From NCBI RefSeq assembly GCF_016735115.1, contig NZ_JAERQJ010000004.1:186001-250000 (forward strand): 64,000 bases of DNA, given 5' to 3'. Position 1 is the first letter of the stretch. Each line of letters begins with the position of its first letter. Under the pieces are notes generated by a model that did not search any database, was not told where the DNA came from, and saw nothing but the letters and a program-made list of their open reading frames with translations. The stretch is from Aquimarina mytili. Lineage in GTDB: Bacteria; Bacteroidota; Bacteroidia; Flavobacteriales; Flavobacteriaceae. Both the position numbers and the translations under genes were made by a program. Below, piece after piece: positions 57,254-64,000 of the stretch.

Positions 57254-57312
57254 ACTCGATAATCGAGATTTAAATGCTCCAAGGCTTTCCTTGGAATCAA
57301 AAATATTTTACA
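57254..57312 (-). repeat. Interspersed hairpin repeat, copy 2
   Basis: Same element as 27380-27440: CTCGATAATCGAG (57255-57267) is identical, and the second stem TCCAAGG (57278-57284)/CCTTGGA (57289-57295) differs from copy 1 by paired changes on both arms. Followed by AATCAAAA and an ATTTT-CAA tail as in copy 1. Lies upstream of the unknown exported protein gene, same relative orientation as copy 1. Confidence 0.85.
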
Positions 57313-57357
57313 AATACTAACGTAAAATAATCTACAATTGTTATGTAAATATAACCA

Positions 57358-57822
57358 TTACTTTTTTATGTTGGAAACCTCTTCAGGTGTCACGATCTTT
57401 TTTTGAGTATTCCCCCAACTATTCATAATATAATTCATAACATCAGCAATTTCTTCATCTTCTAAACCTAAAGGCGTCATGGCACTATTGTATGGTTGAC
57501 CATTTACTTCTATTGGGCCATTTAATCCATATTTTATAGAATGGATACTTTCTTTTCGTTTTTGAGTTAACCAGTTTGATCCTGCTAAAGGGGGAAATAC
57601 TTTTGGGGTGCCCTTACCATCTGGTAAATGACATTGCATACAAAAATCAACATAGATCTCGCGACCACGAGCAATACTTTCTTTTAATTTAGTATCCTGA
57701 AATTCCGAAGTCATAAACTCCGTGTATTGTATATTGGATTTTCTGCTCTGGGCAACAATAGAAATACTAACGGTTAATACAATACATTCGAGAATTAGCA
57801 AGTGTTTGATATGCTTCTTCAT
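57358..57822 (-). CDS. Exported c-type cytochrome
   Basis: 154 residues with a signal peptide (about 1-25) and one haem site CMQCH (FCMQCHLPDGKGTPKVFPPLAGS); the distal Met is probably in NSAMTPLG. It probably takes electrons from the PQQ-type dehydrogenase whose gene ends 2 bases upstream. Confidence 0.92.
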   Translation of the reverse strand: MKKHIKHLLILECIVLTVSISIVAQSRKSNIQYTEFMTSEFQDTKLKESIARGREIYVDFCMQCHLPDGKGTPKVFPPLAGSNWLTQKRKESIHSIKYGLNGPIEVNGQPYNSAMTPLGLEDEEIADVMNYIMNSWGNTQKKIVTPEEVSNIKK

Positions 57823-57824
57823 AA

Positions 57825-58940
57825 TTATTTTGGAATGATTTTGACAATACCCATGTTTTCAATAGCGGCATAAATATATCCATCTGGTCCTTGTCTTACG
57901 TTACGAACTCGCCCCATGCCATCCAATAGTTTTTTTCTGCCTGTAACTTCGTTATTGGTTAACTCAATTAATTCGAGGTATTGAAAAACTAATGAACCGA
58001 CTAATAGATTATTTTTCCAACTGGGGTATATGTCACTGGTTATAAAATCCATTCCACTAGGTGCTATAGAAGGGACCCAATAATATAAAGGTTGCTCCAT
58101 GCCTTCTTTTTGGGTTATGTCGGTAATTGATGTACCGCTATAATTAATGCCATATGTAATAATAGGCCACCCATAATTAGCTCCTTTTTTTATAGGATTA
58201 ATCTCATCACCACCTCTTGGACCGTGTTCATGTACCCATATCGCTCCGCTGGGATGAATTGCCATTCCTTGGGGATTACGATGACCATAAGAGTAAATCG
58301 CTTTTTTTGCTCCTTTTTTATCGATAAAAGGATTGTCTTTAGGAATACTGCCGTCATCATTAAGACGATATATTTTTCCTCCATCTTTAGTAATATCTTG
58401 TGGGTTAACATCCCGATTTCCACGATCTCCAATGCTAAAATATAGGTACCCATCACGATCAAACTCTATTCGTGATCCAAAATGGTGACCTCTTGTAGTA
58501 TTGGGAGTGCCTTTATATAACTTTTCGATTTGGGTTAGTTGATGATTCTCGAGTTTTGCTCTGATCAGAGCTGTATTTCCTCCTTTTTCTGTACCTTCTC
58601 TAGAAGAGTAGGTAATATAAATCCAACCATTTTCTTTATACCTTGGATGTAGTTCGATATCTAATAACCCTCCTTGATTTCTGTTGTATACTTCGGGTAC
58701 ATTGCCAATTATGGTTTTAGTGCCATTTTTAAAATGGATTAGTTCTCCTCTTTTTTCGGCAATAAGCATACTACCATCAGGCAGCCATGCCATACCCCAA
58801 GGTATTTGAAGATCTGGAACAATAAGTTCTGTAGTATAATTTTTAGGATCTTCTTCTATACGAATGTCATTCGTCTTCTTTTGTTGCGCACATGTTGTGC
58901 AAACAAAGAGGAGTAGTAAAAGTAGTGGTGATGATTTCAT
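57825..58940 (-). CDS. PQQ-dependent aldose sugar dehydrogenase, lipoprotein
   Basis: A 371-aa soluble-GDH/YliI-type beta-propeller. The lipobox CTTC places a lipid Cys near residue 17. Motifs: IPWGMAWLPDGSMLIAEKRG, TRGHHFGSRIEFDRDGYLYFSIGDRG, AIYSYGHRNPQGMAIHPSG and VGSLVFQYLELIEL. It oxidises sugars in the periplasm with pyrroloquinoline quinone. Next to a TonB receptor and a cytochrome c, suggesting uptake of a cofactor or sugar and electron transfer. Confidence 0.92.
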   Translation of the reverse strand: MKSSPLLLLLLFVCTTCAQQKKTNDIRIEEDPKNYTTELIVPDLQIPWGMAWLPDGSMLIAEKRGELIHFKNGTKTIIGNVPEVYNRNQGGLLDIELHPRYKENGWIYITYSSREGTEKGGNTALIRAKLENHQLTQIEKLYKGTPNTTRGHHFGSRIEFDRDGYLYFSIGDRGNRDVNPQDITKDGGKIYRLNDDGSIPKDNPFIDKKGAKKAIYSYGHRNPQGMAIHPSGAIWVHEHGPRGGDEINPIKKGANYGWPIITYGINYSGTSITDITQKEGMEQPLYYWVPSIAPSGMDFITSDIYPSWKNNLLVGSLVFQYLELIELTNNEVTGRKKLLDGMGRVRNVRQGPDGYIYAAIENMGIVKIIPK

Positions 58941-58983
58941 AAACCGTTTTTATTATACACTGAAAATTACAATAAAATATGAT

Positions 58984-61053
58984 TTATAATCTATAATTTA
59001 TGTTAATCCCGCCATAGATATTAAAAGGTAATCCAGGATAAAAATATCTTGGAGCGTTACCGCCAAAACCTCTGGCGTTGATTTGAAGTTGAGCTGTATA
59101 TCGAGTATCTAGAATATTGTTAGCTCCAATATATAAATTGTATGAAAAGTGATCACCAATGTTGTTTTTAAAACCAATTTTGCCATGTAGTAACGTATAA
59201 CTGTCACTAAAAACAGCATTTGCATCATTAGCGGGTATCTTACCAACGGTTTGAAAGTTTATATTACCATATACCCCCTTTTCTGCAATTAGATCAACCC
59301 CTAAATTTATAACATCAGATGGAACGCCAGTGAGATCATTACCTGAGAAATCATTATCTAGATCTACAAACTCATCAAAAGTGTACTGATAGATAGAGGT
59401 GTTAATATAACTGTTTAGTTGATATGAAGTAGATGTAATGATACTGTAATTAATTTCTGCTTCAATACCATTATGAATGGTTTTGCCTGCATTAATTGCA
59501 AAGAAATTATCTTCTATGGTTCTTCTAGAAACCAATAAATCACGTACTCTAAGCGTATACAAGGATATTGACCCGAATAGTTTGTTATTTATTAGTTGAT
59601 AACGTGTTCCAATTTCATAATTCCAACCAATTTCTGGTTTAATATCAGGATTGAATACCCCATCCGGAAGTAGCGTTTCTGATGTAGTAGGAGTAGAGAA
59701 GCCATGGGCAATATTTCCGAATAGGATAAAGTTGTGATTAAGCTCATAATTAATACCAAGTTTAGGAGAAAGGATAAGGTTAAAATCAAAGGAGCCAGAA
59801 TTATCTTCACTATCAGAAAAAAACTGATCTTTGATCTCAAAAGAAGTTTGATTTAAATGAATCCCAAGGTTAAGTCGTAATTTTTTAGTGAAATTGTAAT
59901 TCGCTTCAGTAAAAAAATTATAATAATAGCGCTGTTCATCCAGGTTAGAAAGTAGATCCCCAGAAACACTACCTGTGCCAGGTGCAAAATCTTCATATAG
60001 GTTGTCAAATGTTTTACCATTATACTCATCAACGAAAAGCTCTCCACCCAACGTCCAATTCAATTCTTTTTTGGCCAAGGTATGTTTGCCTAAAATTCTT
60101 GATCGTATACCAAAGCTATTTGATTTTTCTTCTAAAATATTAAAGGGTCTTGGTTCATAATTATTTTTAAAGGAACTAAAAACGCTGGTGATTAGTGATG
60201 CTTTCTGATCAGAATTGTATTTCCATGTAAGCCCTAATATTCCATAATCGACATCTTCAAAACTTTGAGCCCTCCCCCAGGTAAAAGCTGCTTGTCTAGG
60301 AGTTTCATTAAAATCATCCGAGCTTAGAGAACTTGGAATACCCGCTTTAAGAGCGATATAACTTCCTAGGATTGAAAAGCTGTTTTTTTCCCCTAAATCA
60401 AAATCAGAAGTTAATGTTATTGTATTTCTGTCATATTCGTTATTATCTCTGTACCCATTACTATGATTATTGCTGTAGAGTACATTGAAATTTGATTTTT
60501 CTTTACCAATAGAAGCTTTTGCTAAAATTCTTTGGAATCCATAACTCCCAAATGTTGATGATAATGAACCTCCGGCATTTGAAATAGGGGTATACTCAGG
60601 TTGCAGTAAAATGGCTCCACCTAATCCCACACCATAGCTGCTCGACGAAGGCCCCTTATGAATTTCAATTCTGGATAAACTACCTAGTTCTAAATCTTCA
60701 ATGGTCGATTCTCCATTGCCATCGGTTAAGGGAATGTCACCATAATAGGCTCTTATACTAGCGGTACCAAATAGATTTCTTGCTCCGATTCCTCTAATGG
60801 TAATTCTATTCGTATTAAGTGTACCACTTTGCATGAAAACTCCGGGAACACGATTTAATATAGGAGAAAGTTCTAAGGCGTTTCCTCTGCTAATTTCTTC
60901 AGCAGAAATGATTGCGACGGCTTCAGCAGCATACTTTTGAGGTTGTGGGATTGAGATATCGTTTATGATAACCTCTTCTAAAGGGATACTATCTATTTGG
61001 GCATAATTGTAGAAACTAAATAGGAGTACTACAATGAAATAGGTATTTTTCAA
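58984..61053 (-). CDS. TonB-dependent receptor
   Basis: A 689-aa outer-membrane receptor without an extra N-terminal domain. Signal peptide about 1-18, TonB-box-like EEVIINDISI, plug (SILNRVPGVFMQSGTLNTNRITIRGIGARN from about 65 onward) and barrel ending FNIYGGININYRL. Just upstream of the PQQ dehydrogenase gene on the same strand. It may import PQQ or an iron/sugar ligand; inference. Confidence 0.92.
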   Translation of the reverse strand: MKNTYFIVVLLFSFYNYAQIDSIPLEEVIINDISIPQPQKYAAEAVAIISAEEISRGNALELSPILNRVPGVFMQSGTLNTNRITIRGIGARNLFGTASIRAYYGDIPLTDGNGESTIEDLELGSLSRIEIHKGPSSSSYGVGLGGAILLQPEYTPISNAGGSLSSTFGSYGFQRILAKASIGKEKSNFNVLYSNNHSNGYRDNNEYDRNTITLTSDFDLGEKNSFSILGSYIALKAGIPSSLSSDDFNETPRQAAFTWGRAQSFEDVDYGILGLTWKYNSDQKASLITSVFSSFKNNYEPRPFNILEEKSNSFGIRSRILGKHTLAKKELNWTLGGELFVDEYNGKTFDNLYEDFAPGTGSVSGDLLSNLDEQRYYYNFFTEANYNFTKKLRLNLGIHLNQTSFEIKDQFFSDSEDNSGSFDFNLILSPKLGINYELNHNFILFGNIAHGFSTPTTSETLLPDGVFNPDIKPEIGWNYEIGTRYQLINNKLFGSISLYTLRVRDLLVSRRTIEDNFFAINAGKTIHNGIEAEINYSIITSTSYQLNSYINTSIYQYTFDEFVDLDNDFSGNDLTGVPSDVINLGVDLIAEKGVYGNINFQTVGKIPANDANAVFSDSYTLLHGKIGFKNNIGDHFSYNLYIGANNILDTRYTAQLQINARGFGGNAPRYFYPGLPFNIYGGININYRL

Positions 61054-61309
61054 GACATATTATTTTACTCAAATATCGGAAACCCTTATCTAATGATTTT
61101 AAAAAACATGATTGTTTTAATGATTTACCCTAATAAAAAAAAGAAACTTAGTGTAATAATCATGCTTTAGATTGTGTCAATCTGAAGAAACTTATGGTTG
61201 TATTCTACTTTTAACTGATTAAGTACTCAAATAATGAAGTATTTTCTTATGATCGAGATTATATTTTTTAAAAAGGAATTGTTATAAACATAGTATGCTA
61301 AAAGGTTTA

Positions 61310-62596
61310 TTAATCATAAGACAAATTTAGCCCTACTGTTATACTGTAATTGATAGGGACAGGTTGGCCATTTACTGTTTTTGGTCGCCATGTGGGACAT
61401 CCTTCTGCTATTTTGATAATTTGCTCTTCTAACCATTTGTTATCGCAACCAACTACCTTTGTATTGATAACTTGTCCAGTTTTATCAATGGTAAAAGCAA
61501 TACGAACCTTTTTATCACTAATATAGTCGGTGCCTTCAATGATATTAGCTAAATGAAACTTAATATATCTTTTGAACTCAATAGGCGACCTGCCAAATAA
61601 ACTTGGTTCTCCATTCTTGGGTAAATCAAGATGTTGTTTTGAATTGATATTCGAATAATTAATATTGTTGAGAACAGAATCTTTATCGACAACATAAAAG
61701 TTGGCTGTATTTACAAGTTTGTTTTTACCCAAATTATCTTTTACTATAGAAACAATTGAGTAACTACCCTTTCCGATACCACCATAACTGGGTTTCCCAA
61801 TCATGAATGATCCATGTAAATTGGTCTTGAGGTGTTCAAGTCTTATGCCTGATCCAATATTGAAGGTGATATAATTACCGCTGTTAGGATTAAAGTCACC
61901 ATAGTAGACTAAGAATATATCTGCCGTTGCATCTATACTCTTTGTTTGATCATTGATTTGTTTCAGGTAATAGTCAACCTTGTATTTTTTTTCTTGATAC
62001 TTAAAAACATTCGTACGACTTGGTACTGGAGGGTTTGTAGAAAAATAGGATGTAAAATAACTTAGGTTTAATTCATTTGATGTAGTTTCGATTCTTTTAA
62101 TCGTATACTTGGAATCAATACAGAAATCAAAACTAATTTTAAGATTCTTTTTTAGAATATGCTTTGTTGCAGTATCATAAAGATCGTAGCAAAAAATATT
62201 TGCAGTATATGTTTCTTCTTTTGTAAAACGATCATCAAAATACAGTGGGAAATATAATGTGTTTCCTCCTGGATCTGGGGTGAATGTAAAATCGGACGAA
62301 GAATGTTTAAATCCAGTACCGTCGTCTTTGGAAGATATATCTATTTTATAGCCAAAATGACAAAGATTGTTCTTTACGTCAAACCCTTTTATATTATGTA
62401 AGTTGATGTATAATTCTTCACCAATTCCGAAGGTGTGATCAGCTCTTATATTTTCTTTATCAAAGTTCAACAAAGAAATAGAGTCTAAAACTAGATTATT
62501 GTGTTTTAATGTTATGGATTGTGTTTCTTGAGCATGTGATATATCACAAAGAATTAATATGAGAACATATAGCCCAAGTAAGTATCTTGTTTTCAT
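61310..62596 (-). CDS. Exported protein with a TonB-like C-terminal domain
   Basis: 428 residues from the ATG at 62596: signal peptide (about 1-22, DISHAQ), a long beta-rich middle (about 25-340) and a C-terminal TonB_C-type domain (about 355-428; VRIAFTIDKTGQVINTKVVGCDNKWLEEQIIKIAEGCPTWRPKTVNGQPV in consecutive blocks). It lacks the transmembrane anchor and Pro-rich spacer of a classical TonB, so it probably does not couple ExbBD to a receptor directly. Role unknown. Confidence 0.75.
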   Translation of the reverse strand: MKTRYLLGLYVLILILCDISHAQETQSITLKHNNLVLDSISLLNFDKENIRADHTFGIGEELYINLHNIKGFDVKNNLCHFGYKIDISSKDDGTGFKHSSSDFTFTPDPGGNTLYFPLYFDDRFTKEETYTANIFCYDLYDTATKHILKKNLKISFDFCIDSKYTIKRIETTSNELNLSYFTSYFSTNPPVPSRTNVFKYQEKKYKVDYYLKQINDQTKSIDATADIFLVYYGDFNPNSGNYITFNIGSGIRLEHLKTNLHGSFMIGKPSYGGIGKGSYSIVSIVKDNLGKNKLVNTANFYVVDKDSVLNNINYSNINSKQHLDLPKNGEPSLFGRSPIEFKRYIKFHLANIIEGTDYISDKKVRIAFTIDKTGQVINTKVVGCDNKWLEEQIIKIAEGCPTWRPKTVNGQPVPINYSITVGLNLSYD

Positions 62597-62795
62597 CTTG
62601 TTTAATTTGATTATCAAATTACTACATTAATTTAACTTTTTCATTTCACAGTCAAAAACAATAAGGTAGAACTTTAGGTATTGTAACTTCGAAAATGAAA
62701 AATTTGTTTCTTTAATAGTACTGTGTCAATAGTAAGGAAGATATTACCCAATGAACCTTAATATAATAAGCGGTTCTAACTTAAGCTATATAAAC

Positions 62796-62833
62796 AAAAA
62801 ACTCCTCGCTTTTTATTTAAACGAAGAGTTTTT
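62796..62833 (-). terminator. Terminator of the tRNA-Pro fragment
   Basis: AAAAACTCCTCG and CGAAGAGTTTTT pair with one mismatch across a loop (62797-62808 with 62822-62833). On the minus strand the final T run follows directly after the CCA of the tRNA fragment, as for a true tRNA terminator. Confidence 0.75.
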
Positions 62834-62834
62834 C

Positions 62835-62866
62835 TGGTCGGGGTGGCAGGATTCGAACCTACAACA
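62835..62866 (-). tRNA. 3' fragment of a tRNA, probably tRNA-Pro (truncated; probable att site)
   Basis: On the minus strand: T stem GTAGG, loop TTCGAAT, CCTGC (62862-62846), acceptor CACCCCG (62845-62839), discriminator A and encoded CCA (62837-62835). The acceptor complement CGGGGTG starting with C and discriminator A points to tRNA-Pro. No D arm, anticodon arm or 5' acceptor follows upstream; the sequence turns into AT-rich unrelated DNA. This is what the displaced target of an integrative element looks like: a 3' tRNA copy plus terminator. Confidence 0.75.
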
Positions 62867-63270
62867 CCACATATATATTTATACCGTATTTTGTCGTTAT
62901 TTACGCCACAAAAGTAATAAAATAGAGCGTTACACCAAGTAAAACCGTATTTTTTTTCAATTTTTTTTCTCAATCGTTTTTTGAAGTTTTTAGTGACTCA
63001 AAGTGACTCAAATTTTAAAATATTGATAGTCAAATAAATGAGGAGGTTTTGTTTGTTTTATTGCTCTTGTCGATACTGTTTTTTCACGTTTTTTTTCAAA
63101 AAGTTTTTTAAAAGTCAAAAATTAACATCTAAAAGAAAAGACCTACATTTTTAATGATAAAACCTTAATATAAAAACATTTAATTATTGAAGGAATTAGA
63201 CTACTTTTTAAATTTTAATTGTTTTTGTCGGTAAAGTGCATGTTATTAAGGTTTTCTGTAATGCTTTGAT

Positions 63271-63300
63271 TTTGAAAAATGCATTTTTATTTTATCTTTG
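63271..63300 (+). promoter_or_regulatory. Primary-sigma promoter of the island gene
   Basis: TTTG (63271-63274), 18 bases, then TATCTTTG (63293-63300), a good Bacteroidota promoter. The leader to the ATG at 63523 would be about 215 bases and carries two hairpins. Confidence 0.65.
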
Positions 63301-63333
63301 CCACGACAAAAATTTCAGTTCCTACCCCTGAAT

Positions 63334-63352
63334 ATGGCGTAAACAACGCCAT
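63334..63352. repeat. Leader hairpin 1
   Basis: ATGGCGT (63334-63340) pairs with ACGCCAT (63346-63352) over a 5-base loop, inside the untranslated leader of the HTH gene. Confidence 0.55.
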
Positions 63353-63390
63353 GTTGTTTTAAATAAGCAGCTATCTTTTTTTATTTTATG

Positions 63391-63430
63391 ATGATGTGTG
63401 AAAAATATCTATTTCACATCCATTATCATC
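63391..63430. repeat. Leader hairpin 2
   Basis: ATGATG-TGTGAAA (63391-63403) pairs with TTTCACA-TCCATTATCAT (63412-63429) with a short bulge. Position between promoter and start suggests a regulatory or structural leader role. Confidence 0.5.
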
Positions 63431-63522
63431 GTTTAAATGCATGTATATCTGATTAAGTGTTTGTTTAAAAACTTTTGTTAACCAAAAAAAGTATATAAAT
63501 TTTAAAATCATTTTACTCTATT

Positions 63523-63846
63523 ATGGATAGAATCAAAACTAAAAAGTACAAAATTCTTGAATGCTTAAAAAAGTTACCTTATGAAGAATATAGGATAGCT
63601 AAGAAAAACTTGCCTTTTGCTTTAGAGGTGAGTAAAAGAACCTTTGAGAGATGGTTGTATTTAGAGACAGGTTCCAAAATGCAGATACCAGCCGATAAAC
63701 TTGCAATCGTATCTAATTATTTAGGTTTAGAATCTATGGACGAGCTTATCAATTATGAAGTTCCACAGTATACAACTACAAAGCTTAAAAAGCTTGAATA
63801 TGAAGAAGATATTAACCTTATAAATGAATTAAATCTTATACAGTAA
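63523..63846 (+). CDS. Small basic DNA-binding-like protein of the element
   Basis: 107 residues, no signal. EVSKRTFERWLYLETGSKMQIPADKLAIVSNYLG (about 35-68) looks like a helix-turn-helix. Similar short HTH proteins serve as regulators or replication/integration accessory factors in Bacteroidota mobile elements. It is the first gene in the putative element and is followed 5 bases later by another HTH-like gene. Confidence 0.6.
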   Translation: MDRIKTKKYKILECLKKLPYEEYRIAKKNLPFALEVSKRTFERWLYLETGSKMQIPADKLAIVSNYLGLESMDELINYEVPQYTTTKLKKLEYEEDINLINELNLIQ

Positions 63847-63850
63847 CCTT

Positions 63851-64000
63851 ATGAAAGAATTACGTTATAAGGCATGTAATAAAACAACTATTGCCGATGC
63901 CTATAAAGTATCATTATACACATTACAAAAATGGTTGTTGCCATTTGAGAAAAGACTAGGGGACTACATAGGAGGGCTTTATACTCCTAAACAAGTAGCC
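63851..64000 (+). CDS. HTH-like protein, partial (runs off the window)
   Basis: ATG at 63851, open to the end of the window, 50 residues seen. MKELRYKACNKTTIADAYKVSLYTLQKW looks like a HTH of the kind in element-borne excisionase or helicase-associated proteins; YTPKQVA at the edge supports a helix-turn-helix DNA contact (as in MerR/excisionase-type 'TPKQVA' starts). Co-directional with the preceding gene. Confidence 0.55.
   Translation, partial: MKELRYKACNKTTIADAYKVSLYTLQKWLLPFEKRLGDYIGGLYTPKQVA

Larger units (their letters stand above)
62867..63522. other. AT-rich intergenic region at the start of a probable integrated element
   Basis: About 650 bases without a credible gene. It holds T-runs, a promoter at 63271-63300 and two hairpins (63334-63352 and 63391-63430) in the leader of the HTH gene. 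Composition is more AT-rich than the chromosome to the left, consistent with acquired DNA. Confidence 0.6.

Noticed and set aside
61121..61134. AGGGTAA on the minus strand upstream of the second TonB receptor
   Set aside because: The -35-like half matches the ECF motif, but 13 bases further on there is TCAT and not CGTT, and the GGT lead is missing.
62751..62973. Short ORFs on both strands over the tRNA fragment
   Set aside because: They translate the tRNA 3' end and its terminator; no coding signal.

Overview
The window is an AT-rich chromosomal segment from a member of the Bacteroidota, almost certainly Flavobacteriaceae and plausibly Aquimarina or a close relative (genus is inference). 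The support is the gliding-motility gene gldI, TonB-dependent receptors, FecR/ECF sigma signalling, several families restricted to Bacteroidota (DUF3810, DUF5683, DUF6122, WbqC), and promoters of the TTG-N17-23-TAnnTTTG type typical of the phylum. Most of the window is conserved housekeeping sequence with three accessory patches.

Layout. 1-7.1 kb: end of tgt, an LptF/G permease, an EamA transporter, accA, dnaB and the exported protein often labelled asparagine synthetase B. 7.4-15.8 kb: a class-V aminotransferase, two exported amidohydrolase-like proteins, a DUF3810 protein and the dipeptidase pepD. 15.8-20.3 kb: an accessory patch with a 48-aa Cys/Pro-tailed peptide gene, a DUF6261-like gene, a 41-bp minisatellite, a broken small ORF and a row of small ankyrin, DUF and unknown genes. 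20.3-24.8 kb: PPIase-gldI-nrnA, a PhoD-like phosphatase and ndk. 24.8-33.3 kb: a cell-surface signalling locus (TonB receptor with STN domain, FecR anti-sigma, S23 four-helix-bundle gene, ECF sigma, two Cys-repeat lipoproteins). 33.5-43.5 kb: thioesterase, dciA-like, recF, TPR protein, ribH, mutL, two rhomboids, an EEP-fold protein. 43.2-48.8 kb: the parA-parB-DUF5683-dapB-lepB-wbqC-DUF6122 operon. 48.9-56.4 kb: SDR reductase, both methylmalonyl-CoA mutase subunits, FtsB-like, udk, anmK. 56.4-62.6 kb: an unknown exported protein, cytochrome c, PQQ-type sugar dehydrogenase, TonB receptor, and a TonB C-terminal-domain protein. 62.8-64 kb: a 3' tRNA fragment followed by the probable start of an integrated element carrying HTH-like genes.

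Main discoveries. (1) The motif GGTAGGGTAA-N13-CGTT occurs three times with identical spacing, upstream of fecR-TonB receptor and of each Cys-repeat lipoprotein gene. It is very likely the promoter of the local ECF sigma factor and defines a small regulon. (2) Between two genes of this locus lies an array of 13 copies of TCCTGYA at 20-21-bp (two helical turn) spacing, six in one orientation and seven in the other, turning at a central dyad; I know no described element with this layout. (3) A ~60-bp repeat occurs just upstream of two unrelated genes 30 kb apart, with two hairpins, one supported by compensatory base changes. (4) The 3' end of a tRNA (acceptor fits tRNA-Pro) marks a probable attachment site.

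All functional calls come from reading the sequence and recall of protein families; no database search was run.
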